Part shown: in pieces, positions 26,389 through 35,502 of the stretch
Layout: each line of letters starts with the position of its first letter
Position numbering within the stretch: position 1 is the first letter of the stretch
NCBI RefSeq assembly: GCF_000019785.1
Contig: NC_010524.1
Coordinates: 2,542,001-2,606,000 of the forward strand
Direction of reading: 5' to 3'
DNA length: 64,000 bases
DNA from: Leptothrix cholodnii SP-6
GTDB taxonomy: Bacteria; Pseudomonadota; Gammaproteobacteria; Burkholderiales; Burkholderiaceae_C
Made by a program: the position numbers and the translations under genes
The notes under the pieces: generated by a model
Told to the model about the DNA's origin: nothing
Seen by the model: only the letters and a program-made list of their open reading frames with translations
Database searches by the model: none

Positions 26389-26467
26389 GGTGGTCCTTCT
26401 CGACGCGGCAGGGGAACGGAACGACGGGGCGAGTCGATGCGGCGGGTGCCCGCCCGCCGTCGCCGGC

Positions 26468-26950
26468 TTACTTGTAGATGCCGCCGCAGACCACCGCGTC
26501 TTCGAGCTTCTCGCAGTACATCGCCTTGGGCTCGACCTTCTTGTTCTCGGGGTTGGTGAACTTGTAGTCCTGCCAGAAGGTGGCCTTGGTCTTCGCCATC
26601 TCGACACGCTCGCGCACGAAGGCCTTGCCGTCGATGTCCTTCAGGTCGATCAGGTTCTTGCCGACCATGCGCTCGTTGGCGCCGTGGGCGCGCACGACGC
26701 CGTCGAGGCCGTAGACGACGAGGTAGAGGTCGCGGTCCTTGAACGTGCCGGCCTTGTTGCTGACCTCGGCATAACCCTTGTCACGGCCGTTGGCCTTGAT
26801 GAAGGCGACCCCCTTCTTGACCATCGCGGTGGCGTCGGCTTCGGTGGCGCCACCTTCGGCGGCATGGGCGGCGGAGGTCGCAAGAGCGGCAAAGGCCGCC
26901 AGGGTGGCGGCACGGGCGTATCGATGGATGCGATGGCTGGACGGGTGCAC
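26468..26950 (-). CDS. Exported Cache-domain protein (sensor-type)
   Basis: 160 residues from GTG at 26950, preceded by AGGAG (CGACAGGAGACC). A signal peptide ([21 protein letters not shown]) ends near residue 31. The mature part is a single Cache-2-type domain: [35 protein letters not shown] and [19 protein letters not shown] are its usual motifs, as seen in the periplasmic part of chemoreceptors and histidine kinases. Two Cys near the C-terminus (MYCEKL, VVCGG) could form a disulphide. Here the domain is free, and the next gene downstream is a chemoreceptor, so it may act as a soluble ligand-binding partner. That is inference. Confidence 0.85.
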   Translation of the reverse strand: MHPSSHRIHRYARAATLAAFAALATSAAHAAEGGATEADATAMVKKGVAFIKANGRDKGYAEVSNKAGTFKDRDLYLVVYGLDGVVRAHGANERMVGKNLIDLKDIDGKAFVRERVEMAKTKATFWQDYKFTNPENKKVEPKAMYCEKLEDAVVCGGIYK

Positions 26951-27075
26951 GGGAGGTCTCCTGTCGGCAAGGTGGGGGTTCGGTGGATCGCGGGCTGCAG
27001 CGCCATGCGGGGCGGCGCAGAAACCTGCTGTGACCATATCGACCAACCGGGCGCACAGATTGAGCGATCAGACGC

Positions 27076-27100
27076 AAAAAAGCCCCGCAGAGCGGGGCTT
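27076..27100 (-). terminator. Rho-independent terminator after epsG
   Basis: A perfect 9-bp stem AAGCCCCGC/GCGGGGCTT (27080-27088 and 27092-27100) with a 3-base loop is followed, on the minus strand, by a run of six T (A-run 27076-27081). It lies about 50 bp beyond the epsG stop codon and therefore ends the epsDEFG transcript. Confidence 0.92.
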
Positions 27101-27151
27101 CGAGGTCGGTGCGGCCCGGCCGGACGGGTGTCCGACCGGCTCGGCGACGCG

Positions 27152-28072
27152 TCAGAACTCGTTGACGATCACGCCGGCCAGCTTGGCGGTACTGGCGCTG
27201 ACGGTGGCGACCAGTTCGTTGAGGCTGTTGACGCGGGTCCTGTCCTTGCGGGCCAGGGCGAGCGCGGCGCCGCACTTGGAGGCGATCACCGCCGCGTCGC
27301 TGCCGAGCTGGCCGGCGGGGGTGTCGACCACCACGTGATCGAACTTGCGCAGCAGCTCGCCCATCAGCAGGCGGAAGGCCGGGCGCTCGAGCAGTTCGAG
27401 CGGGTTGGGCGGCGTCACGCCGACCGGCATCACGTAGAGGCTGGGGATGTCGGGGGCCTGGTAGATGACGTTGTCTTCCTGGCGCCCGCTCAGGATGCCG
27501 CTGAGGCCGCTGGCGTTGGGGATGCCGAACACCTGGTGCAGGCGCGGACCGCGCAGGTCGGCGTCGACCACCAGCGTGCGCCCGCCCAGCTGGGCCAGCG
27601 AGACGCCGAGGTTGGCGACGAAGAAGGTCTTGCCGTCGCCGCTGTCGGGGCTGATGACGGCCAGCGCGCGCTTGGGCTCGGCGGGATTGAAGACCCGCAT
27701 CATCAGCTGGCTGCGGATGGCGCGGAAGGCCTCGGCCTGCTTGCTGAAGGGCTGCGACGCCGTCACCAGCTCGAGGTTGGTGCCACGCCGCTCGTCGGGC
27801 GTGTACGGGTAGTGGAACTGCTGGCTGAGGGCGAAGACGACATCGGAGTCGCTCGCCAGGCCCAGCGACACCGCGGCCTCGCCGAACCGCACGCCGTTGG
27901 CGCGCTGGAACTCGACGATGGCGTTGACCTGCTCGTCGCTGAGGTTCTTGGTCTGGCGAATGATGTCGCCGATGCTGCGGTCCTGTTCGGTGCTGGTCTG
28001 CACGTCTTCGGCGGCATGCACGAGCGTGGGGCCGCGATGCTGCGGGTTGATCTGGCGGGCGGCAACGTTCAT
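27152..28072 (-). CDS. epsG: Polysaccharide chain-length determinant ATPase/tyrosine kinase EpsG
   Basis: 306 residues from the ATG at 28072. BY-kinase-like ATPase, cytoplasmic partner of EpsF. Walker A is SPDSGDGKTFFVANLG near residues 145-160, Walker A' is LVVDADLRGPRLHQVF near 170-185 and Walker B is HVVVDTPAG near 245. The N-terminal region has IGDIIRQTKNLSDEQV, found in EpsG proteins of XrtB loci. The C-terminal Tyr-rich tail of classical BY-kinases is not seen; the protein ends in LAGVIVNEF. It overlaps or abuts epsF and ends at a strong terminator. Confidence 0.92.
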   Translation of the reverse strand: MNVAARQINPQHRGPTLVHAAEDVQTSTEQDRSIGDIIRQTKNLSDEQVNAIVEFQRANGVRFGEAAVSLGLASDSDVVFALSQQFHYPYTPDERRGTNLELVTASQPFSKQAEAFRAIRSQLMMRVFNPAEPKRALAVISPDSGDGKTFFVANLGVSLAQLGGRTLVVDADLRGPRLHQVFGIPNASGLSGILSGRQEDNVIYQAPDIPSLYVMPVGVTPPNPLELLERPAFRLLMGELLRKFDHVVVDTPAGQLGSDAAVIASKCGAALALARKDRTRVNSLNELVATVSASTAKLAGVIVNEF

Positions 28073-28115
28073 GGGGTGCTCCGGATGAGGGCGACTGGGG
28101 CGCACGGGCGGGGCG

Positions 28116-29534
28116 TCAGGCGCCGGCACGGGGAAGGCGTGCCATCACGTTGATGGGCAGCTGTAGCGCCGGGCTGCGGGCCGATCCGCGCATCGGCTTG
28201 GGCAGCGCGCCCAGCACCGGCAGGCCGAGGCCTTCGGCCAGGTCTTCGACGGTGCGCACGCGGCGGTCCATCAGTTCGCGCACCAGCGCAAAGCCGACCG
28301 CCAGCAAGGTACCCAGGAAGACGCTCAGCAAGGCGTTGAGCAGCAGCTTGGGCGACGAATGGTCGGCCGGCTCGGTGGCGGGCGTGAGCACCGAGATGTT
28401 GGTCTGGGTGTTCTGGCTCTCGAGGTTGGTCTGGCTGGCACGGGCCACCACCTGGTCGTAGGCGCGCTGGGCGGTCTCGACTTCCTTCATCAGCACCAGC
28501 GCCTCGTCGCGCTGCTGCTTGAGCGCCAGCACCTTGGCGCGCTGGGCTTCGAGGGCGGCGCGGACTTCGCCTTCGCGGGCCTTGTTGATGGTGTTGTTGA
28601 TGCCCACGCTGCCGCTGACGCGGCGGGTTTCGCCGTCGATGCGCTGACGCAGTTCGGCGATGTTGGCGCGCAGCTCGACCACCTGCGGGTGGGCGTCGCC
28701 GAGCTTGGAGTTCATTTCCATCAGGCGCGCTTCCTGGCGCGACAGGTCGGCACGCAGGCCGGCCACCACCGGGTTGTTGATGACGTCGCCCAGCTGGTCG
28801 GCCTGGTTGCGGGCCTGCGCGCTGCGGCTGGTCGATTCGGCCGACAGCGCCTGCAGGGCCACGAGCTGCGAGCTGAGTTCGTTGAGGCGCTGGTTCTCGA
28901 CGTCGAAACGCTCGTCGGTGGCCAGGATGCCGCTGGTCTTCTGGTAGGTGGTGAGCTTGGCCTGGGCCTGTTCGAGGGCCTCGCGCAGTTCCTTGCCGCG
29001 GGCGTCGAAGAACTCGTTGTACTGCTTGGCCGGCGACACCCGCAGGCCGATGCTGACGTCCATGTACGAGCGCACGAAGGCGTTGGCCAGTGCCGCCGCA
29101 AAACGCGGGTCGGGGCTGGTGTAGCCGATGTTGATGACGTTGCTCTCGCGCGAGGGCTTGACGTCGAGCTTCTTCTTGAGCAGGTCGGCCAGCCAGGCCT
29201 CGAAGTTGCCCTTGCCGCCGGTGGCGTCCTGCCACTGCTGGCGGGTCTCGGGGTTTTCGGTCAGGCGCAGGCCCTGCACCACGCGCTGGGCGACGCGGTC
29301 GCTCTGGATGATGTCGACCTGGGTGGCCATGTAGGCCGGCATCGCCATCGCGCCGAGCACCATGCCGGCGATCGGGTCGGGCGAGCGCACGTCGAGCACC
29401 ACGGCCGCCGAGGCGGTGTAGTTCTTGGGCAGCATCAGGCTCACGCCGATGGTGGTGCCCACGGTCAGCACGAGCACCAGCAGGGCGGCGATCCAGCGAG
29501 CCTTGAGGATCGAGAGGAACTGGGAGAAGGTCAT
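28116..29534 (-). CDS. epsF: Chain-length determinant protein EpsF
   Basis: 472 residues, a Wzz-type inner-membrane co-polymerase. One membrane segment lies at residues 13-35 (ARWIAALLVLVLTVGTTIGVSL) and another near 408-428. Between them is a long periplasmic coiled-coil (REALEQAQAKLTTYQ; ELREALEQ; RQEARLMEMNSKLGDAHP). The cytoplasmic end has DRRVRTVEDLAEGLGLPVLG, the usual link to the kinase partner. It regulates polymer length together with the EpsG ATPase, which follows immediately. Confidence 0.93.
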   Translation of the reverse strand: MTFSQFLSILKARWIAALLVLVLTVGTTIGVSLMLPKNYTASAAVVLDVRSPDPIAGMVLGAMAMPAYMATQVDIIQSDRVAQRVVQGLRLTENPETRQQWQDATGGKGNFEAWLADLLKKKLDVKPSRESNVINIGYTSPDPRFAAALANAFVRSYMDVSIGLRVSPAKQYNEFFDARGKELREALEQAQAKLTTYQKTSGILATDERFDVENQRLNELSSQLVALQALSAESTSRSAQARNQADQLGDVINNPVVAGLRADLSRQEARLMEMNSKLGDAHPQVVELRANIAELRQRIDGETRRVSGSVGINNTINKAREGEVRAALEAQRAKVLALKQQRDEALVLMKEVETAQRAYDQVVARASQTNLESQNTQTNISVLTPATEPADHSSPKLLLNALLSVFLGTLLAVGFALVRELMDRRVRTVEDLAEGLGLPVLGALPKPMRGSARSPALQLPINVMARLPRAGA

Positions 29535-29577
29535 GTCGTAGGCCTCGCGGTCTGGGAGCAGGCTTGCGGAATCGGAA

Positions 29578-30402
29578 TCAGAACAGGCTTTCGCGCACGT
29601 AGATCACGTCGCCGTCGATGAGGGTATCGGTGAGCGCCGGCTCGAATTCCTTGATGACGCCGTCGGCGCCGCGGCGGTGCACCTTGAGGCCCTTGACGGT
29701 GCCGCGCGTGTTGGTGCCACCACCACCGGCGAGTGCCTGCATGACGGTCATGCCGCGCTCCAGGCGCATCGAGCCGGGGCGCTGCACCTCGCCGTAGATG
29801 TAGACCATCGGCATGCGCTCGACGTAGAGCGCGTCGCCGTTCTGCACCACCGGATCCTGTTCGTTGCCGGCGCCGGTGAGCAGACGGCCGATGTCGACCC
29901 GGGTGCGCACCAGCTGGCCGCCGCGCACGCCGGTGTGGATGACGACATCGCTGCCGCCCACCGCGATGCCGCCGGCGGTGGCGAGCAGTTCGCTCAGGCG
30001 CATGCCGGTCACTTCGATCGGATAGCGGCCGGGCCGGTTGACCATGCCCAGCACGGCGGCCTGGTTGCCACGCACCTGCATCAGCAGCACGCTGACCTGC
30101 GGCTGCTTGACGAAGTTGCCGCGGCGCAGGCCGTCGGCGATGGCCGATTCGGCCTGCGTCACGCTCAGGCCGCCCAGCACCACCGAGCCGAGCAGCGGGT
30201 AGCTGACCGCGCCGCTTTCGGCAACGCGGGTCTCGAGCGAGAGATCCTGGTTCTGGTAGACGGTGATGCGAAGCACGTCACCCGCACCGATGACGTAGTC
30301 CTTTTTCGGATCGGCCTTGTCCTGGGCTTGTGCCGCGAGCGGCAGCATGCCGATCAGGCCGAACATCAGGAGGCTCAGAAATCGGACGAGTCGTTGGGTC
30401 AT
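29578..30402 (-). CDS. epsE: Polysaccharide export outer-membrane protein EpsE (Wza-like)
   Basis: 274 residues from the ATG at 30402. A signal peptide (RFLSLLMFGLIGMLPLAAQA) is followed by the Poly_export domain, YVIGAGDVLRITVYQNQDLS near residues 37-56, and SLBB repeats (VLGMVNRPGRYPIEVTGMRLSELLA; VYIYGEVQRPGSMRL). No lipobox Cys is present, as is usual for EpsE of this Eps type. It would form the outer-membrane exit for the polymer. The epsF gene follows after 43 bp. Confidence 0.93.
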   Translation of the reverse strand: MTQRLVRFLSLLMFGLIGMLPLAAQAQDKADPKKDYVIGAGDVLRITVYQNQDLSLETRVAESGAVSYPLLGSVVLGGLSVTQAESAIADGLRRGNFVKQPQVSVLLMQVRGNQAAVLGMVNRPGRYPIEVTGMRLSELLATAGGIAVGGSDVVIHTGVRGGQLVRTRVDIGRLLTGAGNEQDPVVQNGDALYVERMPMVYIYGEVQRPGSMRLERGMTVMQALAGGGGTNTRGTVKGLKVHRRGADGVIKEFEPALTDTLIDGDVIYVRESLF

Positions 30403-30511
30403 GGCTGGGCGTGCTTCGCAAGGTAAGGGGTTGCCACCGGGCTTGCCACCGCCGCAGCGGTGCATCGGCAAGGATCGGGCGCCAACGCGGAGGTTACGCG
30501 CCCGTCGGATC

Positions 30512-31411
30512 TCACTGGCTGGCCGCGGCCGCCGTGGTGTTGGCTGCAGCAGCAGCGGCGAACTGGCCTTCGTAGGAGATCTTGGCGCTGCCGCGCAGGC
30601 GCTTCATCTCGTCGGCCACGAGCTTGCGCTTGCGGTCGTTGAGCAGGAACTGCTCGATCGCCGGCTTGGCCTGCTCGGCCGTCACCGGCTGCGGTTTGGC
30701 GGCAGCCACGAACACGGCGCTGATGCCGTTGGCCGACGGGATCGCCAGGCTCTGGCCTTCGGCCAGCGAGCCGATGCGGTCGATCATCGCCAGCGGCAGG
30801 TTCTCGGCCGGCTGGGTGACCACGCGCGACGCGAACTTGACGCTGGCTGCCGTCAGCTGCTTGCTCAGTTCGTCGCTGCTCTTGGCCGCCTGCACCAGGG
30901 CAGTGACATTCTTGGCCGCATCACCCGCGGCCTCGATGCTGAACTCGTGCAGCGTGTAGACGCGGCGTTGCGCGAACAGCGCCGGCTTGTCCTTGTAATA
31001 GGCCGCGATCTCGTCGTCGGTCGGCTTGGAGACGGTATCGGCCAGCTTGTCGGCGTAGGCACGCGCCAGGATTTCCCGCTTGGCGGCCTCGATCGCCATC
31101 ACCACCTTGGGATCGCGGTCGATCTTCTGCTCCTGCGCTTCCTGGATCGCCAGTTCCTGGTCGATCAGGCCTTCGAGCACGGCCTTGGTGGCGGCCGGCG
31201 CCTGTTCGGGCTTCAGGCCCGGCTGGCGCTGCAGCACGAAATTGATCTGGTGGACCGAGATCTCTTCCTTGTTGACCTTGGCGGCGACCTGCGTGGCGCC
31301 TTTCTTGTCACCCCCACCGCAGGCCACCAGCATCGCGGCGGCGGCCAGCAGGGTCAGGGCAGTTGCAGTGCGCCGAACGGCGCCGCACGGGGTGGACATG
31401 GCATTCTTCAT
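30512..31411 (-). CDS. epsD: EpsD-family peptidyl-prolyl isomerase lipoprotein
   Basis: 299 residues from the ATG at 31411 (a second ATG at 31399 is possible). Lipoprotein signal with LVAC-GGG. The rest is SurA/parvulin-like: QINFVLQRQPG and GLIDQELAIQEAQEQKID (helical chaperone part), PTDDEIAAYYKDKPALFAQRRVY, then a rotamase-like region (ASRVVTQPAENLPLAMIDRIGSLAEGQ). EpsD is a standard member of exosortase-linked Eps loci and is thought to help outer-membrane export parts fold. It is first in the epsD-E-F-G series; the 255 bp upstream hold its promoter, which I could not place exactly. Confidence 0.9.
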   Translation of the reverse strand: MKNAMSTPCGAVRRTATALTLLAAAAMLVACGGGDKKGATQVAAKVNKEEISVHQINFVLQRQPGLKPEQAPAATKAVLEGLIDQELAIQEAQEQKIDRDPKVVMAIEAAKREILARAYADKLADTVSKPTDDEIAAYYKDKPALFAQRRVYTLHEFSIEAAGDAAKNVTALVQAAKSSDELSKQLTAASVKFASRVVTQPAENLPLAMIDRIGSLAEGQSLAIPSANGISAVFVAAAKPQPVTAEQAKPAIEQFLLNDRKRKLVADEMKRLRGSAKISYEGQFAAAAAANTTAAAASQ

Positions 31412-31666
31412 GGACGGAAAACTCCCTGGGTCAGAGCCCGGAAAAAGTCGCCGCGGAGGCGACAGCAAGCAGTTAAGCAAGGGCAAACATCAAATGCCGG
31501 CGGATCTTAACGGGGGTATCCCTAGGCCCAACACCCCGGATGAATGGGTGCCGGTCGGCGCACAACGGCAGCGTTAAGTCTGCACGGGGTACTTTCACGC
31601 ACGTCGGGCATGTATTCACGCGATCGGCAGGAGCAATTAAACATTTACCCGAAATGAAAAAATGAA

Positions 31667-32509
31667 TTACCCGGCCGGGCCTTGTTCGCGCTGCAGCTGA
31701 TGGAGTTCCTGGCTGGCTTTCATCAGCCGGTTCGCCAGTGCCGCGCGCCGCGCCGGGCCCAGGCGCGCCTCGATCGCCGCCAGGCTGAGCGAGGCCACCG
31801 GGCGGTTGTGCAGGTCGTAGACCGGCACGCCGAGCGCCCAGCTGCTTTCGAGCACCAGGCCGGGGTTGAAGCAGTAGCCCTGCAGGCGCGTCTCCTGGAT
31901 CTGCTGGCGGATCGCCGCGTCGGTGCAGCGCGGGTAGCCCTGCTCGCGCTGGGCGGCGTTGCGGGCCAGGATGTCGTCGATGTCGGCATCGGACAGCGCC
32001 GCCAGCATCGCGCAGCTGCCCGCGCCCACGCCCAGCGGCCAGCGGTCGCCGGCCTTGACGAGCTGGTTGCGGATCGGAAAGTCGCCCTCGGTGCGCGACA
32101 GGCAGATGCTGTCGATGCCGTGCAGCACCGTGAAGAACACCGTGTCGCCCGACTCCAGCGCCAGCGCGCGCATCAGCGGCGCGGCCAGGCGCTGCAGTTC
32201 GTAGCTCGGCTCGGCCGCCAGCCCGACCGCAAAGGCCTCGGGCCCGAGCCGGTAGGCGCCCGACACCTGGTCGTGCAGCACGAAGCCCTCGTCGACCAGC
32301 GTGCGCGTGAGCCGGATCGCGGTCGACTTGTTGAGCGCCAGCCGGCGGCCGATCTCGTTCATGCGCAGCCCCCCCGGGCCCACGCGTGTCAACAGCCGCA
32401 GCACCGCCAGGCCACGGCGCAGGGTCTGCGCGCCGGCCATCTCGGTGCGTTCGGTCGCCACGCCGTCGGCGACCGGCAACAGCGGGGAATCGGGATCCAA
32501 ACTCGGCAT
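31667..32509 (-). CDS. IclR-family transcriptional regulator
   Basis: 280 residues. N-terminal winged helix with AQTLRRGLAVLRLL, the recognition region MNEIGRRLALNKSTAIRLTRTL near residues 50-71 and the YRLGPEAFAVG strand; C-terminal IclR effector domain with DSICLSRTEGDFPIR, GVGAGSCAMLAALSD and AALANRLMKASQEL. It is divergent from the thiolase operon with a 177-bp shared upstream region and most likely controls it, responding to a small organic acid or CoA-pathway intermediate. No operator was recognised. Confidence 0.92.
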   Translation of the reverse strand: MPSLDPDSPLLPVADGVATERTEMAGAQTLRRGLAVLRLLTRVGPGGLRMNEIGRRLALNKSTAIRLTRTLVDEGFVLHDQVSGAYRLGPEAFAVGLAAEPSYELQRLAAPLMRALALESGDTVFFTVLHGIDSICLSRTEGDFPIRNQLVKAGDRWPLGVGAGSCAMLAALSDADIDDILARNAAQREQGYPRCTDAAIRQQIQETRLQGYCFNPGLVLESSWALGVPVYDLHNRPVASLSLAAIEARLGPARRAALANRLMKASQELHQLQREQGPAG

Positions 32510-32686
32510 TTACCCTGAACCTCTGGTCCACATCGTGAACCGATTTCTGATCTGACGAGCGCCTGCGAGGCGGAAACCGCACCCGCTGCCGCATAGCATT
32601 CAGCGCAGGACGCAGGGCGGGATCCGATCCGCGCCGCACCCGAGGTTCACATAGTAGATCGCTGACCGCGACCGAGGAGACACCGC

Positions 32687-33865
32687 ATGACCGCGACACC
32701 CCACATCGTCGGCTGGGCCCACACGCCCTTCGGCAAGCTCGATGCGCTCGACACCGAGCAGCTGTTCCGCGAGGTGGCACTGCCCGCGATCGAGAGCGCC
32801 GGCCTCGCGCCGCGCGACATCGACGGCGTCTTCGTCGGCCATTTCAACGGCGGTTTCGTGCGCCAGGATTTCAGTGGCGCGCTCGCCGCGCTGGCCGTGC
32901 CCGAGCTGCGCCACACGCCTTCGGTGCGGCTCGAAAACGCCTGCGCCACCGGCTCGGCCGCGATCTGGGCGGGGCTCGACGCGCTGGCGTCGGGGCGCAT
33001 GCAGCGCGTGCTGGTGGTCGGGCTGGAGAAGATGAACACCCTGCCCAACGAGCAGATCGGCGAGATCCTGCTGCGCTGCTCGTATGTCAAGGACGAGGGC
33101 GACACACCCGGCGGTTTTGCCGGCGTGTTCGGCAAGATCGCCAGCAGCTACTTCGAGCGTTTTGGCGACCAGAGCGACGCGCTGGCCGCGATCTCGGCCA
33201 AGAACCACGCCAACGGCGTGCACAACCCCCACGCGCACATGCGGCGCGACCTGGGGTTCGAATTCTGCCGCACGCCGTCGGCCAAGAACCCGTTCGTGGC
33301 CGGCCCGCTCAAGCGTTCGGACTGCTCGCTGGTGTCCGACGGCGCCGCCGCGCTGGTGATCGCCAACGAAGCGCTGCCCGGCGCCGCGCAGCCGGCCGTG
33401 CGCTGGCGCTCGCGCACGCAGGTCAACGACTACCTGCCGCTGTCCTACCGCGACCCGACCCGTTTCGAGGGCGCGGCGATGGCCTGGTCACGCGGCCTGG
33501 CCGACGCCGGCTGCACGCTGGCCGACCTGCAGTTCGTCGAGACCCACGACTGTTTCACCGTCGCCGAACTGCTGGAGTACGAGGCGATGGGCCTGGCGCC
33601 GCACGGCCAGGGCGCGCGCGTGATCCTCGACGGCGTGAGCCGCATCGACGGCCGGCTGCCGGTCAACCCGTCGGGCGGACTGAAGTCGCGCGGCCACCCG
33701 ATCGGCGCCACCGGCGTGTCGCAGCACGTGATGGCGGCGATGCAGCTGAGCGGCAGCGCCGGCGCGATGCAGATCGGCTCGGCACAGCGCGGCGCGGTCT
33801 TCAACATGGGCGGCGCGGCGGTGGCCAACTACCTGAGCATCCTCGAAGCGAGCGGCGCGGCATGA
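32687..33865 (+). CDS. Thiolase-family acetyl-CoA acetyltransferase
   Basis: 392 residues. The nucleophile is Cys in RLENACATGSAAI near residue 87; HDCFTVAE near 286 and SGGLKSRGHPIGATG near 325-339 give the His/Cys acid-base pair of the SCP2-type thiolase branch. It could cleave or form a 3-ketoacyl-CoA. The stop overlaps the start of the acyl-CoA synthetase gene (ATGA). Together with that gene and a TRAP transporter it forms an uptake-activate-cleave pathway for an organic acid. The substrate is not evident. Confidence 0.9.
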   Translation: MTATPHIVGWAHTPFGKLDALDTEQLFREVALPAIESAGLAPRDIDGVFVGHFNGGFVRQDFSGALAALAVPELRHTPSVRLENACATGSAAIWAGLDALASGRMQRVLVVGLEKMNTLPNEQIGEILLRCSYVKDEGDTPGGFAGVFGKIASSYFERFGDQSDALAAISAKNHANGVHNPHAHMRRDLGFEFCRTPSAKNPFVAGPLKRSDCSLVSDGAAALVIANEALPGAAQPAVRWRSRTQVNDYLPLSYRDPTRFEGAAMAWSRGLADAGCTLADLQFVETHDCFTVAELLEYEAMGLAPHGQGARVILDGVSRIDGRLPVNPSGGLKSRGHPIGATGVSQHVMAAMQLSGSAGAMQIGSAQRGAVFNMGGAAVANYLSILEASGAA

Positions 33866-35460
33866 ATGCCGCGCAGGCCTGCAATCTGGCGCAACTGCTG
33901 CGCCAGACCGCGCGCCAGTTCCCGGATCGGCCCGGCCTGATCCAGGGCGACAACCGCTGGAGCTGGTCGCAGATCGACCGCCGCGTCGACGCCCTGGTGG
34001 CGGCGCTGCACGCGCTCGGGCTGCAGAAGGGCGACTGCATCCTCACCCAGTCGCGCAACAACCTGGCGATGTTCGAATGCGCCTGGGCGGCGTTTCGCAT
34101 GGGCTGCGTGTGGGTGCCGACCAACTTCCGGCTCACGCCGCAGGAGGTGGCGTATCTCGGCGAATCGAGCGGCGCGCGCGCCATGCTGGTCGAGACCTGT
34201 TTTGCGGGCCATGCCGAGGCGGTGCAGGCCGCCGCACCCGAGTTGAAGCACGTGGTGTGGATCGGCGCGGATGCACCCGCCGGCTCGCTGGATTACGAGG
34301 CGCTGCTCGCTCGACACGCCGATGCGCCTGCGGCCGAGGCCACGGTGGCGCACGACGATCCGCTCTGGTTCTTCTACACCTCGGGCACCACCGGCAAGCC
34401 CAAGGCGGCGATCCTGACACACGGCCAGATGGGCTTCGTGGTCACCAACCACCTGGCCGACCTGATCCCCGGCACGACCGAGACCGACTGCTCGATCGCG
34501 GTGGCGCCGCTGTCGCACGGCGCGGGCATCCACGCGCTGCTCAACGTCGCCCGCGGTGCGGCCACCGTGCTGCTGCCGGGCGAGAAGATGGACCCGGCCG
34601 TGGTCTGGCAGCTGATCGCGCAGCACCGCGTCAGCAACCTGTTCACGGTGCCGACGATCGTCAAGCTGCTGGTCGAGCACCCGGCCGTCGATCAATGCGA
34701 TCACAGCAGCCTGCGCCACGTGATCTATGCCGGCGCGCCGATGTACCGCGCCGACCAGCGCCTGGCGCTGCAAAAGCTCGGCCCGGTGCTGGTGCAGTAC
34801 TTCGGCCTGGGCGAGGTGACCGGCTGCATCACGGTGCTTCCCGCCCACATGCACAGCGCCGACGATGCCGATCCGAATGCCCACATCGGCAGCTGCGGGC
34901 GGCCGCGCACCGGCATGGAAGTGGCCGTGCTCGACGCCGAGATGCAGCCCGTCGCCACCGGCGAGATCGGCGAGATCTGCGTGCGTGGCCCGGCCGTGTT
35001 CGCCGGCTATCACGCCAATCCGGAAGCCACGGCCAAGGCGCTGCGCGGTGGCTGGTTCCACACCGGCGACCTCGGCCGGCTCGACGCGCGCGGCCTGCTC
35101 TACATCACCGGCCGCGAGTCGGACATGTACATCTCCGGCGGCTCCAACGTCTACCCGCGCGAATGCGAGGAGCTGCTGCTCACCCACCCCGGCGTGGCCG
35201 AGGTGGCGGTGCTGGGCGTGCCCGACCGCACCTGGGGCGAGGTCGGCGTGGCCGTGGTGGTGCGCCGCGAGGGCGTGCCGGCGGTGAATGCCGAGACGCT
35301 GCTGGCCCACCTCGACGGCCATCTGGCGCGCTACCGCTGGCCGCGCCAGTTCGTCTTCTGGGACGCGCTGCCCAAGTCCGGTTACGGCAAGATCACCAAG
35401 AAGGACGTGCGCGCCCTGCTCTACGAGCGCGGTGACGTCATGCCGATCGACGCCGGCTGA
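33862..35460 (+). CDS. Acyl-CoA synthetase (AMP-binding)
   Basis: 532 residues, ANL superfamily. The P-loop YTSGTTGKPKAA is near residues 173-184, the A5 motif is YFGLGEVTG near 313-321, the GWFHTGDLGRLD motif (A7) is near 396-407, and the C-terminal Lys motif is PKSGYGKITKKDVR near 508-521. It activates a carboxylic acid to its CoA ester via an adenylate. Located between the thiolase and the TRAP binding protein, it would act on the imported acid. AFAGYHANPEAT and SGGSNVYPRE are typical of medium/long-chain or aromatic acid ligases; specificity cannot be read. Confidence 0.92.
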   Translation: MNAAQACNLAQLLRQTARQFPDRPGLIQGDNRWSWSQIDRRVDALVAALHALGLQKGDCILTQSRNNLAMFECAWAAFRMGCVWVPTNFRLTPQEVAYLGESSGARAMLVETCFAGHAEAVQAAAPELKHVVWIGADAPAGSLDYEALLARHADAPAAEATVAHDDPLWFFYTSGTTGKPKAAILTHGQMGFVVTNHLADLIPGTTETDCSIAVAPLSHGAGIHALLNVARGAATVLLPGEKMDPAVVWQLIAQHRVSNLFTVPTIVKLLVEHPAVDQCDHSSLRHVIYAGAPMYRADQRLALQKLGPVLVQYFGLGEVTGCITVLPAHMHSADDADPNAHIGSCGRPRTGMEVAVLDAEMQPVATGEIGEICVRGPAVFAGYHANPEATAKALRGGWFHTGDLGRLDARGLLYITGRESDMYISGGSNVYPRECEELLLTHPGVAEVAVLGVPDRTWGEVGVAVVVRREGVPAVNAETLLAHLDGHLARYRWPRQFVFWDALPKSGYGKITKKDVRALLYERGDVMPIDAG

Positions 35461-35502
35461 GCCCTTTCCTCTTTCCTTTTCCCACCGACAGGAGACACAC
35501 CC

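Noticed and set aside
26395..26467. GC-rich inverted sequence between Cache gene and chemoreceptor
   Set aside because: Partial pairing (GCGGG/CCCGC) but no T-run; not convincing as a terminator.
25000..28153. Long plus-strand frames antisense to the chemoreceptor, Cache and epsG genes
   Set aside because: Low-complexity Gly/Arg/Asp/Val products without signal or domain; the minus-strand genes have clear families.
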